From positions 226,835 to 290,834 of the forward strand of contig NZ_BBJC02000001.1 in NCBI RefSeq assembly GCF_000739715.2: a stretch of DNA of 64,000 nucleotides, given 5' to 3'. Below are positions 46,713 to 55,651 of this stretch, piece after piece. The translations under genes were made by a program, and so were the position numbers. This stretch comes from Falsirhodobacter sp. alg1. Lineage in GTDB: Bacteria; Pseudomonadota; Alphaproteobacteria; Rhodobacterales; Rhodobacteraceae. The notes below the pieces were generated by a model. The model did not search any database, was not told the DNA's origin, and saw only the letters and a program-made list of their open reading frames with translations. Every line of letters begins with the position of its first letter. Positions within the stretch are counted from its first letter, which is position 1.

Positions 46713-47753
46713 ATGACACTCCGCTTCAATGACGAGACGTTCCGCGGCGATTACACCTATCATAATTCGGCCGCGGCTGTGCGCCGCTTTCCGTTTCCGT
46801 TCGATCAGGACAGCTACATGTATTCGGTGAACATCGAACCGCACCGGCCCACGCGGGCCGGATCGGTTTTTGAACACCGCTTCGACGTGGATGAACACTA
46901 CGTGGCGGAGATGCAGGATCGCGCCATAACCCTGGCGGATGATCCTTTGCGCTGCCAGTCCCTGCCGCATATGGAGCTGGCGGGGTGGGATTTCCTGGAA
47001 CTGGTGATGGTGTGCAAATCCGAGGATTATCCGGATATGTTCACCCTGCACCGCGATGGTGACAGGTGGCACTGGATCAACCGGCCACTGGGGATCGACC
47101 AGCGTTTCACCTTCATGGATACCAGCACGCTGCCCTGTGGCCCGCTGGAATATATCGGGCGGCAAACGCAGGGCGACCATGCATTGCTGGACCAGCGCGA
47201 GGGCAATCTCTGGATGGATGCGGGAATCGTGACCTCGCAGGCCGACTGGAGCCTCGATTTCAACATCGGCATGAATTTCTTCGAATGGCATGCCCCTGTA
47301 CCCAAGGCGCATGAACTGGGTATTTTCCAGCGGGCGCTGAAATTCCTGACGAATGTCCAGCAGGGCAAGCCGTCGCGCCGGTTGAACTGGACAATGACGG
47401 TCAATCCCCGGCTGGATACAAGCCCCGAGAACTATCACAAATGGGGGCCTGAAAAACGGACGATCACCCCCGAGAACGTAGGCGCAAAGCAGTACCTGCG
47501 TGTGGAACTGCAGTCTTTCTACCGGTTGCCCCGCTCGAATGCGCTTGTGTTTCCGATCCGCTGCTATCTGATTTCGCTGGAGGATCTGGTCACGGTGCCG
47601 AAATGGGGCCGCCGCTTCCATCGGGTGCTGCGTGATCTGCCGGATGAGCTGGCGGAGTATAAGGGATTTGCCGTGAACCGGTCGATGATCGTCGATTATC
47701 TGGCGCGGTTCGATGACGGGGCCGAAACTTCGGCCGGAATATTTCCCGATTAG
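46713..47753 (+). CDS. dmmC: Heme-dependent oxidative N-demethylase (DUF3445), DmmC-like
   Basis: The 346-residue DUF3445 protein is the likely oxygenase component, which demethylates dimethylamine. Recognisable family segments include YMYSVNIEPHRPTRAGS-like, WHWINRPLGIDQRFTFMD, NFFEWHAPVPK and RSMIVDYLARFD. The family is reported to bind heme; I cannot assign the ligand. It begins 3 bases after dmmB and ends the operon before a strong terminator. Confidence 0.85.
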   Translation: MTLRFNDETFRGDYTYHNSAAAVRRFPFPFDQDSYMYSVNIEPHRPTRAGSVFEHRFDVDEHYVAEMQDRAITLADDPLRCQSLPHMELAGWDFLELVMVCKSEDYPDMFTLHRDGDRWHWINRPLGIDQRFTFMDTSTLPCGPLEYIGRQTQGDHALLDQREGNLWMDAGIVTSQADWSLDFNIGMNFFEWHAPVPKAHELGIFQRALKFLTNVQQGKPSRRLNWTMTVNPRLDTSPENYHKWGPEKRTITPENVGAKQYLRVELQSFYRLPRSNALVFPIRCYLISLEDLVTVPKWGRRFHRVLRDLPDELAEYKGFAVNRSMIVDYLARFDDGAETSAGIFPD

Positions 47754-47780
47754 AACGGGCATCACCGTTCCGGTATCATG

Positions 47781-47815
47781 AAAGACAGGCGGCAGGTTTG
47801 CCGCCTGTCTTTTTT
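47781..47815. terminator. Strong terminator between dmmC and amtB
   Basis: A perfect 14-base stem (AAAGACAGGCGGCA) with the loop GGTT is followed by TTTTTT on the plus strand. On the minus strand only three Ts follow, so it serves dmmC mainly and may also help to end amtB, whose stop is 4 bases away. Confidence 0.93.
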
Positions 47816-47818
47816 GTT

Positions 47819-49213
47819 CTATGCAGGCTTTTTGCTGATCCGTGCCGCAGCCAGCGACGTGACCTGATCATCGGCAGAGGGATGTACGGTTGCCCCTGCC
47901 AGCATGCCATCATTCAACCGGTAGCCGACCTCGCCATGCGAAACGGTGTCCAGCCCCTCGTATTCTTCTTCTTCGTCCACACGCAGGCCGATCAATGCGC
48001 CGACGACTTTCAGGGCAACGAAGGTAGTGACGACAGACACAAGAATACTGAAGGCCATAACCAGAAGCTGCGGACCCATTTGCGAGATCATGGTGCGCCC
48101 TTCGGGAAAGCCCAGACCGCCCAGGGAAGGTGCGGCGAAGATAACGGTCAGGATGCCGCCGACGATTGCGCCCACACCATGCACGCCGAACACGTCGAAC
48201 GAATCGTCATAGCCGACGCGCTGTTTGACAACCTCGACCGCGAACAGGCAAACTGGGGCGGTCAGGAAGCCGACCGCGATTGCCCCTGCCGGGCCGACAA
48301 AGCCGCAGGCGGGCGTAATGGCCACCAACCCCGCAATCGTGCCGGACAGCAGGCCAAAGGTGCTTGCACGCTTGCGGTGAACAGCCTCCGTCACCATCCA
48401 GCCGATCGCGCCACCGGCGCCGCCCAGCATGGTGTTCAGCATGATCAGGGACGAGAAGCCATTGGCGGCCAGCACACAGCCGCCGCAGAACGCCAGCCAG
48501 CCCACCCACAGCATCGCACCACCGGTATAGGTCATGGTCATGTTGTGCGGGGCCATCATCGTGGTGCGATATCCGCGGCGCGGCCCCACCACCAATGCGC
48601 AGACCAGGGCCGCGATTCCGGCGTTCAGGTGGACCACATTGCCGCCGGCAAAGTCCATCACGCCCATGTTGAACACCCAGCCGCCGCCCCATGCCATATG
48701 GGCCATCGGGACGTAGTTGATCAGGAACCAGATCGCGAGGAACATCATCACCGCAGCGAACTTCATCCGTTCGGCAAAGGCGCCGACGATGATGGGCGCG
48801 GTGATTGCCGCGAACAGCATCATGAACAGGACATAGAGGTATTCGGGAATGGTCGCGACCAGAGAATCCTGCGTGACGCCTGCAAGAAAGACAACCGACA
48901 GCCCGCCGATGATGGCATTGAAGGGCGCATCGGTATCAAAGGTCAGCGTATAGCCCACGGCGATCCACAGCACGCAGATCATGGAGATGCCTGCAAAGAT
49001 CTGGGTCAGGAGGGACAATACGTTCTTGCTGCGCGCCATACCCGCATAGAACAGGCCAAGGCCGGGCAGCATCATCAACATGACGATAAGCGCACAGGTT
49101 GCAACGAATGCGGTATCCCCTGCGCTGAGTGTCGGTGCTTCTTCCTGTGCGAAGGCTATGGCGGGCAGAACGGCGAATACGCCTGCCAAACTGATCGGTG
49201 TTTTGAGCCGCAT
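47819..49213 (-). CDS. amtB: Ammonium transporter
   Basis: The 464-residue Amt family channel has an N-terminal signal-like helix and about eleven membrane segments. GDTAFVATCALIVMLMMLPG, GLFYAGMARSKN, GGNVVHLNAGIAAL and DSFDVFGVHGVGAIVGGI carry the pore and twin-histidine positions. No glnK is next to it. Facing the methylamine island, and sharing the candidate operator with it, it may retain ammonia released from amine breakdown or take up methylammonium. The second role is speculation. Confidence 0.93.
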   Translation of the reverse strand: MRLKTPISLAGVFAVLPAIAFAQEEAPTLSAGDTAFVATCALIVMLMMLPGLGLFYAGMARSKNVLSLLTQIFAGISMICVLWIAVGYTLTFDTDAPFNAIIGGLSVVFLAGVTQDSLVATIPEYLYVLFMMLFAAITAPIIVGAFAERMKFAAVMMFLAIWFLINYVPMAHMAWGGGWVFNMGVMDFAGGNVVHLNAGIAALVCALVVGPRRGYRTTMMAPHNMTMTYTGGAMLWVGWLAFCGGCVLAANGFSSLIMLNTMLGGAGGAIGWMVTEAVHRKRASTFGLLSGTIAGLVAITPACGFVGPAGAIAVGFLTAPVCLFAVEVVKQRVGYDDSFDVFGVHGVGAIVGGILTVIFAAPSLGGLGFPEGRTMISQMGPQLLVMAFSILVSVVTTFVALKVVGALIGLRVDEEEEYEGLDTVSHGEVGYRLNDGMLAGATVHPSADDQVTSLAAARISKKPA

Positions 49214-49674
49214 GAATGGTACCCATATGTGATTGGCGTTTGACCCATCATCCGGACATCAAGTGAATCACCCAAAAGATATTTAGTTTCCTTGCAGGCA
49301 ATATCGTATCCGCATGCAAGTGCGCCGCTTTGCATGACGGATGCGTGATATTTCAGCGTATGGGAAACACGTTGCCCCGGTTATGGTCATAACGGGGCGC
49401 GTGATGGGCATAGGGTAATCATGGTCAGGACCGGATTCGGGATCTGATCAATCTATTGGCAGGTATGAACCCCTGGTTGCATATGCCATCGGGAGATATC
49501 TTGGGAAGGCGGTTACAGCCTAACGGATGCCGGGCGAACCGCCGTCGCGGGATCCACTGAAATTGGCGGACATAGCATGCGCTGTTGGCTGTAATGGGGC
49601 CGTGGCTCAAAGGCGGTTGCATCAGGTGTATTGGCGTCTACCCTGTATGATTTATCCGAATGCAGAGAGATCCC
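49214..49674. promoter_or_regulatory. Divergent region between amtB and the secreted protein gene
   Basis: These 461 bases carry no convincing gene. The part next to amtB holds the candidate operator at 49287-49301. The rest shows ordinary base composition and no repeat I recognise. AGAGAGA precedes the secreted-protein start. Confidence 0.45.
49287..49301. promoter_or_regulatory. Candidate shared operator, copy upstream of amtB
   Basis: TTTCCTTGCAGGCAA has the TTCCT-N3-AGGAA core with one mismatch, 74 bases before the amtB start on the minus strand. Confidence 0.4.
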
Positions 49675-50865
49675 ATGTTTGCGCGCTTCTGGATGCTTTC
49701 AGTCATAACGATCCTGCTGTCATCCCCGGTTGCCACGGCTGAACCTGCACGGTCCGATCAGTTCGGCTCTTGCGGGCGGGAGGTGCGCCAATCGGGGGGG
49801 ATCAATGTTCCCGTAGGGCCGACCTATTGGCACGGGCTATCGGAATGTCTGCGCAGTTTACGGAATCTATGGCTTCAATCCCGCAAGGAGCCGGATCTGG
49901 CGAACGAGCTTGGTGCGCCCGTTCCCGATATCATCCGTACGTTCGTCACGGATAAGATGGACGAGGACAGGGTGCGCTTTCGGCTGGAGGATGGATCGGT
50001 CGTTTCCTTTGCCGATGCCGTCAAAGCGGACGGTGGTGCCGGCATCCATTCGGCCATGCAGGTGAATGACCTCGGGCAACCTTATAACGGGATGGGACAA
50101 TCGGGAATGGCCTATTTCCTGTACCAGCTTGCCGGATTGGCCGAGGATGACGGGGATGCGGAAAGCAGTCGCTTTTATCGGATGTTGGGGCGTGCATCGT
50201 TGCAGACCCTGCTGGATGATGTCGATGAAGGGGGCCTTGCAAGCCGCAGCGCCTGCCATACTGCGGCGGGTGAAACCTGTGCATGGTACCATTCCATCAC
50301 CCGACGGGATTGGGCAGCCGACGGCGGCGGTACGCTGAACCAGATGCTGCATGTGGTGCGGGATATGGGAATGATGAAATCCGATTTTTCCCGTCGGGGC
50401 TGGGCAAGCGAACCCGATCTGACCGCACCGATCACGGAAGGATTGAACCAGTTGTTCCTCGGGCAGCCTTATGACGGGGCCGGAACATCGCCGAACCTGT
50501 TCGATTTCATCAGCAATGCAAGGAATCCTGCGGGTGGTATATGGGCATGGTATGGATTCAACACCCGCCAGCCATCCCCCGGGCAGGGGTATTTTCTGGA
50601 TGATCCTGACAAGAACTGCAGTTATCACGCCCATGTACTGGATCTGGTCATTTCAATTCTGGAAAAGCTGGACCCTGTCAGGGATTCCGCCCTCATACAG
50701 GCAGCACAGACTTCACCCGCTCTGGACGGTTTTCGCGCGGCGGCCGAAACTGCCGGTGAGGGGGGCGCGCTACCCGATTCGGTGTCCTGCAGCCCCGATA
50801 TGCGCGCACGTCTGGCCGAGGATGCGCAGATCATGATGGGCTCATATGCGGCCAGCCAGCCATAA
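49675..50865 (+). CDS. Secreted protein of unknown function
   Basis: The 396-residue protein has a clear signal peptide (hydrophobic LSVITILLSSPVATA, cleavage near residue 22) and then a helical body with regularly spaced Trp, Gly and Asn-Gly motifs (YNGMGQSGMAYFLYQLAGL, EGGL, DGAGTSPNLFDFI). This recalls alpha/alpha-toroid carbohydrate enzymes, for example the C5-epimerase fold, but I cannot place it in a family. It has several Cys that could form disulfides in the periplasm. Convergent with a glycosyltransferase gene, it may modify or degrade a polysaccharide. Confidence 0.75.
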   Translation: MFARFWMLSVITILLSSPVATAEPARSDQFGSCGREVRQSGGINVPVGPTYWHGLSECLRSLRNLWLQSRKEPDLANELGAPVPDIIRTFVTDKMDEDRVRFRLEDGSVVSFADAVKADGGAGIHSAMQVNDLGQPYNGMGQSGMAYFLYQLAGLAEDDGDAESSRFYRMLGRASLQTLLDDVDEGGLASRSACHTAAGETCAWYHSITRRDWAADGGGTLNQMLHVVRDMGMMKSDFSRRGWASEPDLTAPITEGLNQLFLGQPYDGAGTSPNLFDFISNARNPAGGIWAWYGFNTRQPSPGQGYFLDDPDKNCSYHAHVLDLVISILEKLDPVRDSALIQAAQTSPALDGFRAAAETAGEGGALPDSVSCSPDMRARLAEDAQIMMGSYAASQP

Positions 50866-50924
50866 GGCACCGAGGCTGCGTGGCCTTACAGGGGGCATGT
50901 GGTGCCCGGGGCGGGGCAATTCCT

Positions 50925-51704
50925 TTACCCCGCCATCGAGAAGTCGAATCGTTTCTGGAAATAGGTATCCAGCGTATCCAGCGCTATGTCGTTTTTTCCG
51001 CCGCGGTTGAACGTCAGATAAAGGCTGTCGTCATAATCCGATTCACTGAAGGTTCCGGCACGGTAATTCGGATGGATCAGATAGGTCTGTATCCCGTTCG
51101 AAGCGAGGTGCCAGCGGAACCAGAGATCGTCCGCAGTCGGTGCGATGCGCATCGCATCTTCGACATTCAGGACATTTATCGGAAAAAATGCGGTGTCATA
51201 CAGGATGCCGTCCTTGCCGGTCGGCAGGATCAGGGTGCCCGGATTTTCCTCGACCGCGCTGCGCATCCACGAGGCGTAGGGCGCGAGCATTCCGTTTCGG
51301 ATCAGGATGCGATGGCCGCGATAGGCAATGACACAGCCATGGCTGTCATAGGCCCGCAGCATGGTCGAAAGCCAGTGCGGGGGGTAAATCGTATCATCAT
51401 CGACCGTCACGACCAGACGGGACAATCCCCAGTGTTCGTGGAGAAAGGGCAGCAGTTTCCGGTATGGCCCGGTATTGGCGCAGAATACGAAACGCAGCCG
51501 TTCGCCCGCCTCACGCTGCACCGCCTCCAGTTCAGGGGTCAGGCCGGGAACGCCCTGATCCAGCAGATAAGGGGTGTGCGAGAGGTACACGTTGATCCGC
51601 AGATCCCCGTAATCCTGCGCAAGCAAGGACCGCAGTGTTGCCGGAAGCACATGGAGCCGCGTGCTGATCGCGGTCAGGGAGATGTCGATAGTGCCGAAGG
51701 TCAT
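50925..51704 (-). CDS. Putative GT-A type glycosyltransferase
   Basis: The 259-residue protein starts with IDISLTAISTRLHVLPATLR and has a DDDT motif within LVVTVDDDTIYPPHW, the expected metal-binding site of GT-A enzymes. APTADDLWFRWHL follows, like the acceptor-side ED motif. The ATG overlaps the stop of the 1189-residue gene upstream by one base, so it is coupled to it. It may be a small galactosyl- or glucosyl-transferase; substrate unknown. Confidence 0.72.
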   Translation of the reverse strand: MTFGTIDISLTAISTRLHVLPATLRSLLAQDYGDLRINVYLSHTPYLLDQGVPGLTPELEAVQREAGERLRFVFCANTGPYRKLLPFLHEHWGLSRLVVTVDDDTIYPPHWLSTMLRAYDSHGCVIAYRGHRILIRNGMLAPYASWMRSAVEENPGTLILPTGKDGILYDTAFFPINVLNVEDAMRIAPTADDLWFRWHLASNGIQTYLIHPNYRAGTFSESDYDDSLYLTFNRGGKNDIALDTLDTYFQKRFDFSMAG

Positions 51705-54700
51705 CAGATATCCTCACCTGTCGGTCGCAGGAACTGCGGGACGACGATCATATGTTCCTCTCCCAGGTCCTGCCCCGCACCGCGCAGACCTGCCAGAGGG
51801 GGGCGGCGCGCGATATTGGCCCGGAAAAGCTGCAGATGCTCTGCCGCTTCGGCCTTGGTGCGTTGGGACAGGGTGGCACTATCGGCAAAGCAGAGCATGA
51901 CGGGTGCGCCAAGTTCCATCATGGATTGGGCGCCGAAGAAGGCGGCAATACGTTCACGCATTTCCACGTCCCCGCGGGACCGGACCTTGGCAAAGGCACC
52001 GACGGTATCGAACACCGACCGGCGGAACATGGATGTCATGGGACCGTCGCCGAATATTGCGAATTGCGCCTCCAGCTGCACACATCCGGCGCGGTCGACA
52101 CGGATATGCGGTGTCGTGACGACCTGCAGTTCGGGCATCGTCCGGAATGCGTTGATTTGTGCGGCAAACCGGCCGGGGTGGGACCAGTCGTCCGCATCCT
52201 GGATCGCGATGAATTCACCCCGCGCTTCGGCAATCGCCAGGTTGCGCCCGACATAGGGCCCGCTGTTGATCGGCACACGCAGGTATCGTGCATTGGCAAA
52301 GCTGGCGACAAGCGAAGCGATCTCGGCGGACACAGCAGGGGTGCTGGCATCGTCAACCACGATGATTTCCACATCCGCATGCGACTGGTCAGCCAGGGAT
52401 TGCAGCGAAAGGCGCATCAGATCGATGTCGGGCTCATAGGCGGATACGATCGCCGTCACAACGGGCCCTTCGGTCGATGGCATGAGATGCTTCAAGGAGC
52501 GTGCAGCATTGACAAAGACATCGCTTGCGCTGGTCCCTTCAATCACCGGGGCGGGCAGGTCGGTGCCTTCGAAGCGTGCCGCGATCAGCCTGTTCAGGGC
52601 GGTATTGTCGCCGAGGATGTTATGGGCGACCACATCAATGTCCGAATGCACCTCCAGCAGTCCTGAATCACGGAATTCGGCAAGCGTGGGTCTGTCGGAC
52701 ATGATGACAGCGGCCAGCTTGCGGTTATAGAGGCCGTCTGCACCCTGAATGGTCACGCCTTCCAGATGCAATGCCCGGAGTTCGTTGCTGAGGCTGCGGA
52801 GGCTGTCCATCCAGCGCGAGAAATCCGCATTTCCGGCATTGGAGGGATTGGCGATCATGGACAGAATCCTGTCACGGTCCTGGGCGATGACCGCGCGTCG
52901 GAACACATCCCGGAAATCGAGGGTGCCACGGACTGTATCAAGCGTTTGGCTGCCGACCGTTTCAAGCAGTACCGGAAGCTGGGGGGCATCCAGAAGGCGC
53001 TGAAAGCACCGTGCCATCCCGCTTTGGGCCAGAAGGTCGGGGTGCTGGCGGGCCAGACGGGTCAGAATAAAGGCCAGTGTCGTATCATCGGCATAACGAC
53101 GGGCGATTTCAGTAATTCGGAACAACAGTCGGGTTTCGAACTTATGGGGTGCGCCATTATCCGGCTTCATCGACAGGGCAAGAAGGCAATGGAATACCTG
53201 CAGCAGTGTTGCCATGAACGCGGGGCGGGGCAGGCAGCAGGCAAGCATTTCGAACAGGGGCACGACAATGCCGGAGCCGCGAGTTGCAAGCTGGTCCGCA
53301 TGAAGCGCCAGATCCGCTGCCACATGGTTCGCAGACGGCAGGAACCGCGCAAGATGGAGGAACTGCAACAGATGCGGATCGGAAAGCTTTGCCATTCTGG
53401 CCGGGGAAGAGCCAAGCAGCATCGCGAAACGGTCAAACTCCTGAACGAGCTCGGCCAGTTGCGACATGTCGCGCTCCAGCGCATCGAAAATGCGGTGATC
53501 ATTCTCCGAGGTGCCCACGCAAAGATCCAGATCGCTGCGCAGAACGAGATAGGTTTCGGTTTCGCGAACGACCAGCTTGGAAATTGCCCAGTTGCGCGGA
53601 GTATTCGCCTGAAGAAGATCGGTATATCCGGGGCGGCCCGTTGCCTGAATGCGGTCACGTTCGCACAGGGTCAGGCGACCATCATTGAGGGCGCGTTTGA
53701 GACGATCGAGATCCTGCAATGCGGGGCCTGATGCCAGCGGTTGCGTGACGGCAAGATCATCCGACAGGATCAGGACGCCTGTTTCCATGGCGCGATCAAG
53801 GCCGCCGAGGGACAGCCACCATTTGGCAGGAAGCGCCGAGGTGTGGGGGGAAAGCAGGCGTGTCAGTGATATCGCCGCCGCAGGACGCGGGTGAAGCACG
53901 CCTTTGTTGGAATCATATTCCAGCGTACTTGTGCTGACTGCATGCGCGCCCGTGCGCGCCCAATAGGCCGGTACCAGTGAGACGATATAATCGGGGGATT
54001 GGGGCGATCGCCGCCCGATGACGAGGACCGGCTTTCGCAAAACATGCGGGCCTGCATTTGCCAGATCGGCCCGCAGGCGGTCGGCCCCTGTGTATACCGC
54101 GCAATTTTCGATGTTTGTGTACGAGGAAAGAGTGACGCCATCTTCTGCCAGTACGATGGCATAGGCATCGTGCAAAGGCATAGCGCGCTGATGGTCCGGT
54201 GCCGGAACCGGCAATGCCGCGATGCGCAGTTCGATGCCGGTTTCTGCGGGCTCTGCCCCATCCCAGAGCAGGGCTGTGGTGTCTGCCGTGCCCACATCAC
54301 GATACCCGCGGATTCGAGATGGCCAGGTTATCTGCCCGTTTTCAATCCGGCAGTCGGTTATGTGCAATGCACTGGCAGGGCCGAGAGCGGCCGTTGTCAG
54401 AAATGCAGCGCCGATATCGGAAATGCGGCGATCCGGAGCAATCCGCAGCCGGCGATCGGCAGTGCCGTTCAACCTGAATTCTGTAGCCTGCCAGGCGCGA
54501 ATATCATCTTCGTTAGGCTGCGCATCAAAGACGAGGGCGATCTCGCGTGGCGGCAGCAATGTCCGCAAATGCCCCTTTGCCTGACAATCCGCGATCGCAT
54601 TCAGAGCGAGTGTATCGAGTGTCGTGAGATCACGGTTATTGCGATGAGAGGCCAGCAGATGGCGTATCAGCACCCCCCGCAGAACCCGCATGTTGCGCGG

Positions 54701-55273
54701 GGCATGGATTGTGGCATCCTCGGGCGTAAACTGGATGTTGTGTCCCAATGCGGCAAACAGGGCGTCCAGATAGCCGGCGGCCCCGCCAGTGGCGGCCAGC
54801 CTGATCTGATTGGCAATCAGCTGGCCAAGCGGCTGCGCCGGATCAAGCCGCAACGTATTGCGCAGATCATCCAGCAGGGTCAGCAGATCCACGAGTGGAT
54901 CATTCGGATCCTGTTTTTGCTGGGCAAGGGCAGCTTCGCGGATCTTGATGTAATAGGGCTGTTCGGTATCGGCGAGGGGCGAGAGCAGGACCCGCATGTT
55001 TCCGGCCGAACCTTCGGTGTCGCCAGCCTCCAGCCGGGCAAAGATCTGCTGGGTCCGCTGGATGAACCGCTGCGAGCGTACGAGCCGGGCCAGCAAGCTG
55101 TCCATCAGCATCGGCTGGCTTGGGGGCGTGCCTTTTACAATGCCCGTGCCATGCATGATGCGCACGGCTTTTTCCATCACGGCAGGGGTAACCTCGGCCT
55201 TCAGCGCCTCTTGGACCACAGCGGGATAGGGGGCAATTCGTTGCAGAAAGCGAGGTGAAATAGGCTGGGTCAT
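51704..55273 (-). CDS. Very large protein with C-terminal GT2 domain
   Basis: The 1189-residue protein has a GT2 domain at about residues 937-1150 (VVTAIVSAYEPDIDLMRLSL, VVDDAST, QDADDWSHPGRF). The preceding ~930 residues are mostly helical, with no domain I recognise; residues 300-560 look beta-rich and perhaps nucleotide- or carbohydrate-binding. No membrane segments are seen. It shares translation with the small GT-A gene below it. Large proteins of this kind occur in cell-surface glycan or protein-glycosylation loci, but this one's role is not visible. Confidence 0.82.
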   Translation of the reverse strand: MTQPISPRFLQRIAPYPAVVQEALKAEVTPAVMEKAVRIMHGTGIVKGTPPSQPMLMDSLLARLVRSQRFIQRTQQIFARLEAGDTEGSAGNMRVLLSPLADTEQPYYIKIREAALAQQKQDPNDPLVDLLTLLDDLRNTLRLDPAQPLGQLIANQIRLAATGGAAGYLDALFAALGHNIQFTPEDATIHAPRNMRVLRGVLIRHLLASHRNNRDLTTLDTLALNAIADCQAKGHLRTLLPPREIALVFDAQPNEDDIRAWQATEFRLNGTADRRLRIAPDRRISDIGAAFLTTAALGPASALHITDCRIENGQITWPSRIRGYRDVGTADTTALLWDGAEPAETGIELRIAALPVPAPDHQRAMPLHDAYAIVLAEDGVTLSSYTNIENCAVYTGADRLRADLANAGPHVLRKPVLVIGRRSPQSPDYIVSLVPAYWARTGAHAVSTSTLEYDSNKGVLHPRPAAAISLTRLLSPHTSALPAKWWLSLGGLDRAMETGVLILSDDLAVTQPLASGPALQDLDRLKRALNDGRLTLCERDRIQATGRPGYTDLLQANTPRNWAISKLVVRETETYLVLRSDLDLCVGTSENDHRIFDALERDMSQLAELVQEFDRFAMLLGSSPARMAKLSDPHLLQFLHLARFLPSANHVAADLALHADQLATRGSGIVVPLFEMLACCLPRPAFMATLLQVFHCLLALSMKPDNGAPHKFETRLLFRITEIARRYADDTTLAFILTRLARQHPDLLAQSGMARCFQRLLDAPQLPVLLETVGSQTLDTVRGTLDFRDVFRRAVIAQDRDRILSMIANPSNAGNADFSRWMDSLRSLSNELRALHLEGVTIQGADGLYNRKLAAVIMSDRPTLAEFRDSGLLEVHSDIDVVAHNILGDNTALNRLIAARFEGTDLPAPVIEGTSASDVFVNAARSLKHLMPSTEGPVVTAIVSAYEPDIDLMRLSLQSLADQSHADVEIIVVDDASTPAVSAEIASLVASFANARYLRVPINSGPYVGRNLAIAEARGEFIAIQDADDWSHPGRFAAQINAFRTMPELQVVTTPHIRVDRAGCVQLEAQFAIFGDGPMTSMFRRSVFDTVGAFAKVRSRGDVEMRERIAAFFGAQSMMELGAPVMLCFADSATLSQRTKAEAAEHLQLFRANIARRPPLAGLRGAGQDLGEEHMIVVPQFLRPTGEDI

Positions 55274-55651
55274 GCATATGCTCCGTTCACCCGCCGTCTA
55301 ACAGGCCGTGGCACATTGCGACAAGCGGCACCGCCCGTCAATCTGGTGCCGCACCGGCCAGGCAGGGAGCCCCGGCCGGTAGATGCATAGAGATGAATGA
55401 TGATGGTATAATTTGCCTTTGCGAAAAGGCCGGAATTATCATGGGGCAAATAGGTCAATTAAGGTTTCGATATATTTGATAATGCAAGCCGGATGTTTCA
55501 GTTAATTACTTGTTAAGTCTGGGCTGTATATAAAGCGACACTCATTCAGTGGAGCTATCACTTATTAAGTAGTAGCCTCGTTTACGCTGCGACGGCGGTT
55601 GACACGCCCTTCTGCCGCCTCGTAGATGCACGAAATATTGAGAGATTTACG
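55274..55651. promoter_or_regulatory. AT-rich divergent promoter region
   Basis: These 378 bases separate two divergent glycosyltransferase units. They are AT-rich near the plus-strand genes. Two near-identical palindromes at 55508 and 55560 are listed separately. I see no small gene. Confidence 0.5.
55508..55570. promoter_or_regulatory. Paired palindromic sites ACTT(G/A)TTAAGT
   Basis: ACTTGTTAAGT at 55508-55518 and ACTTATTAAGT at 55560-55570 differ by one base. The second is a perfect palindrome around its central T. Their start-to-start distance of 52 bases is about five helical turns, so two regulator dimers would lie on the same face. A TATAAA at 55530-55535 lies between them. Confidence 0.45.

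Noticed and set aside
50891..50907. Short GGGCA/TGCCC hairpin between convergent genes
   Set aside because: Only five base pairs and no T tract; too weak to call a terminator.
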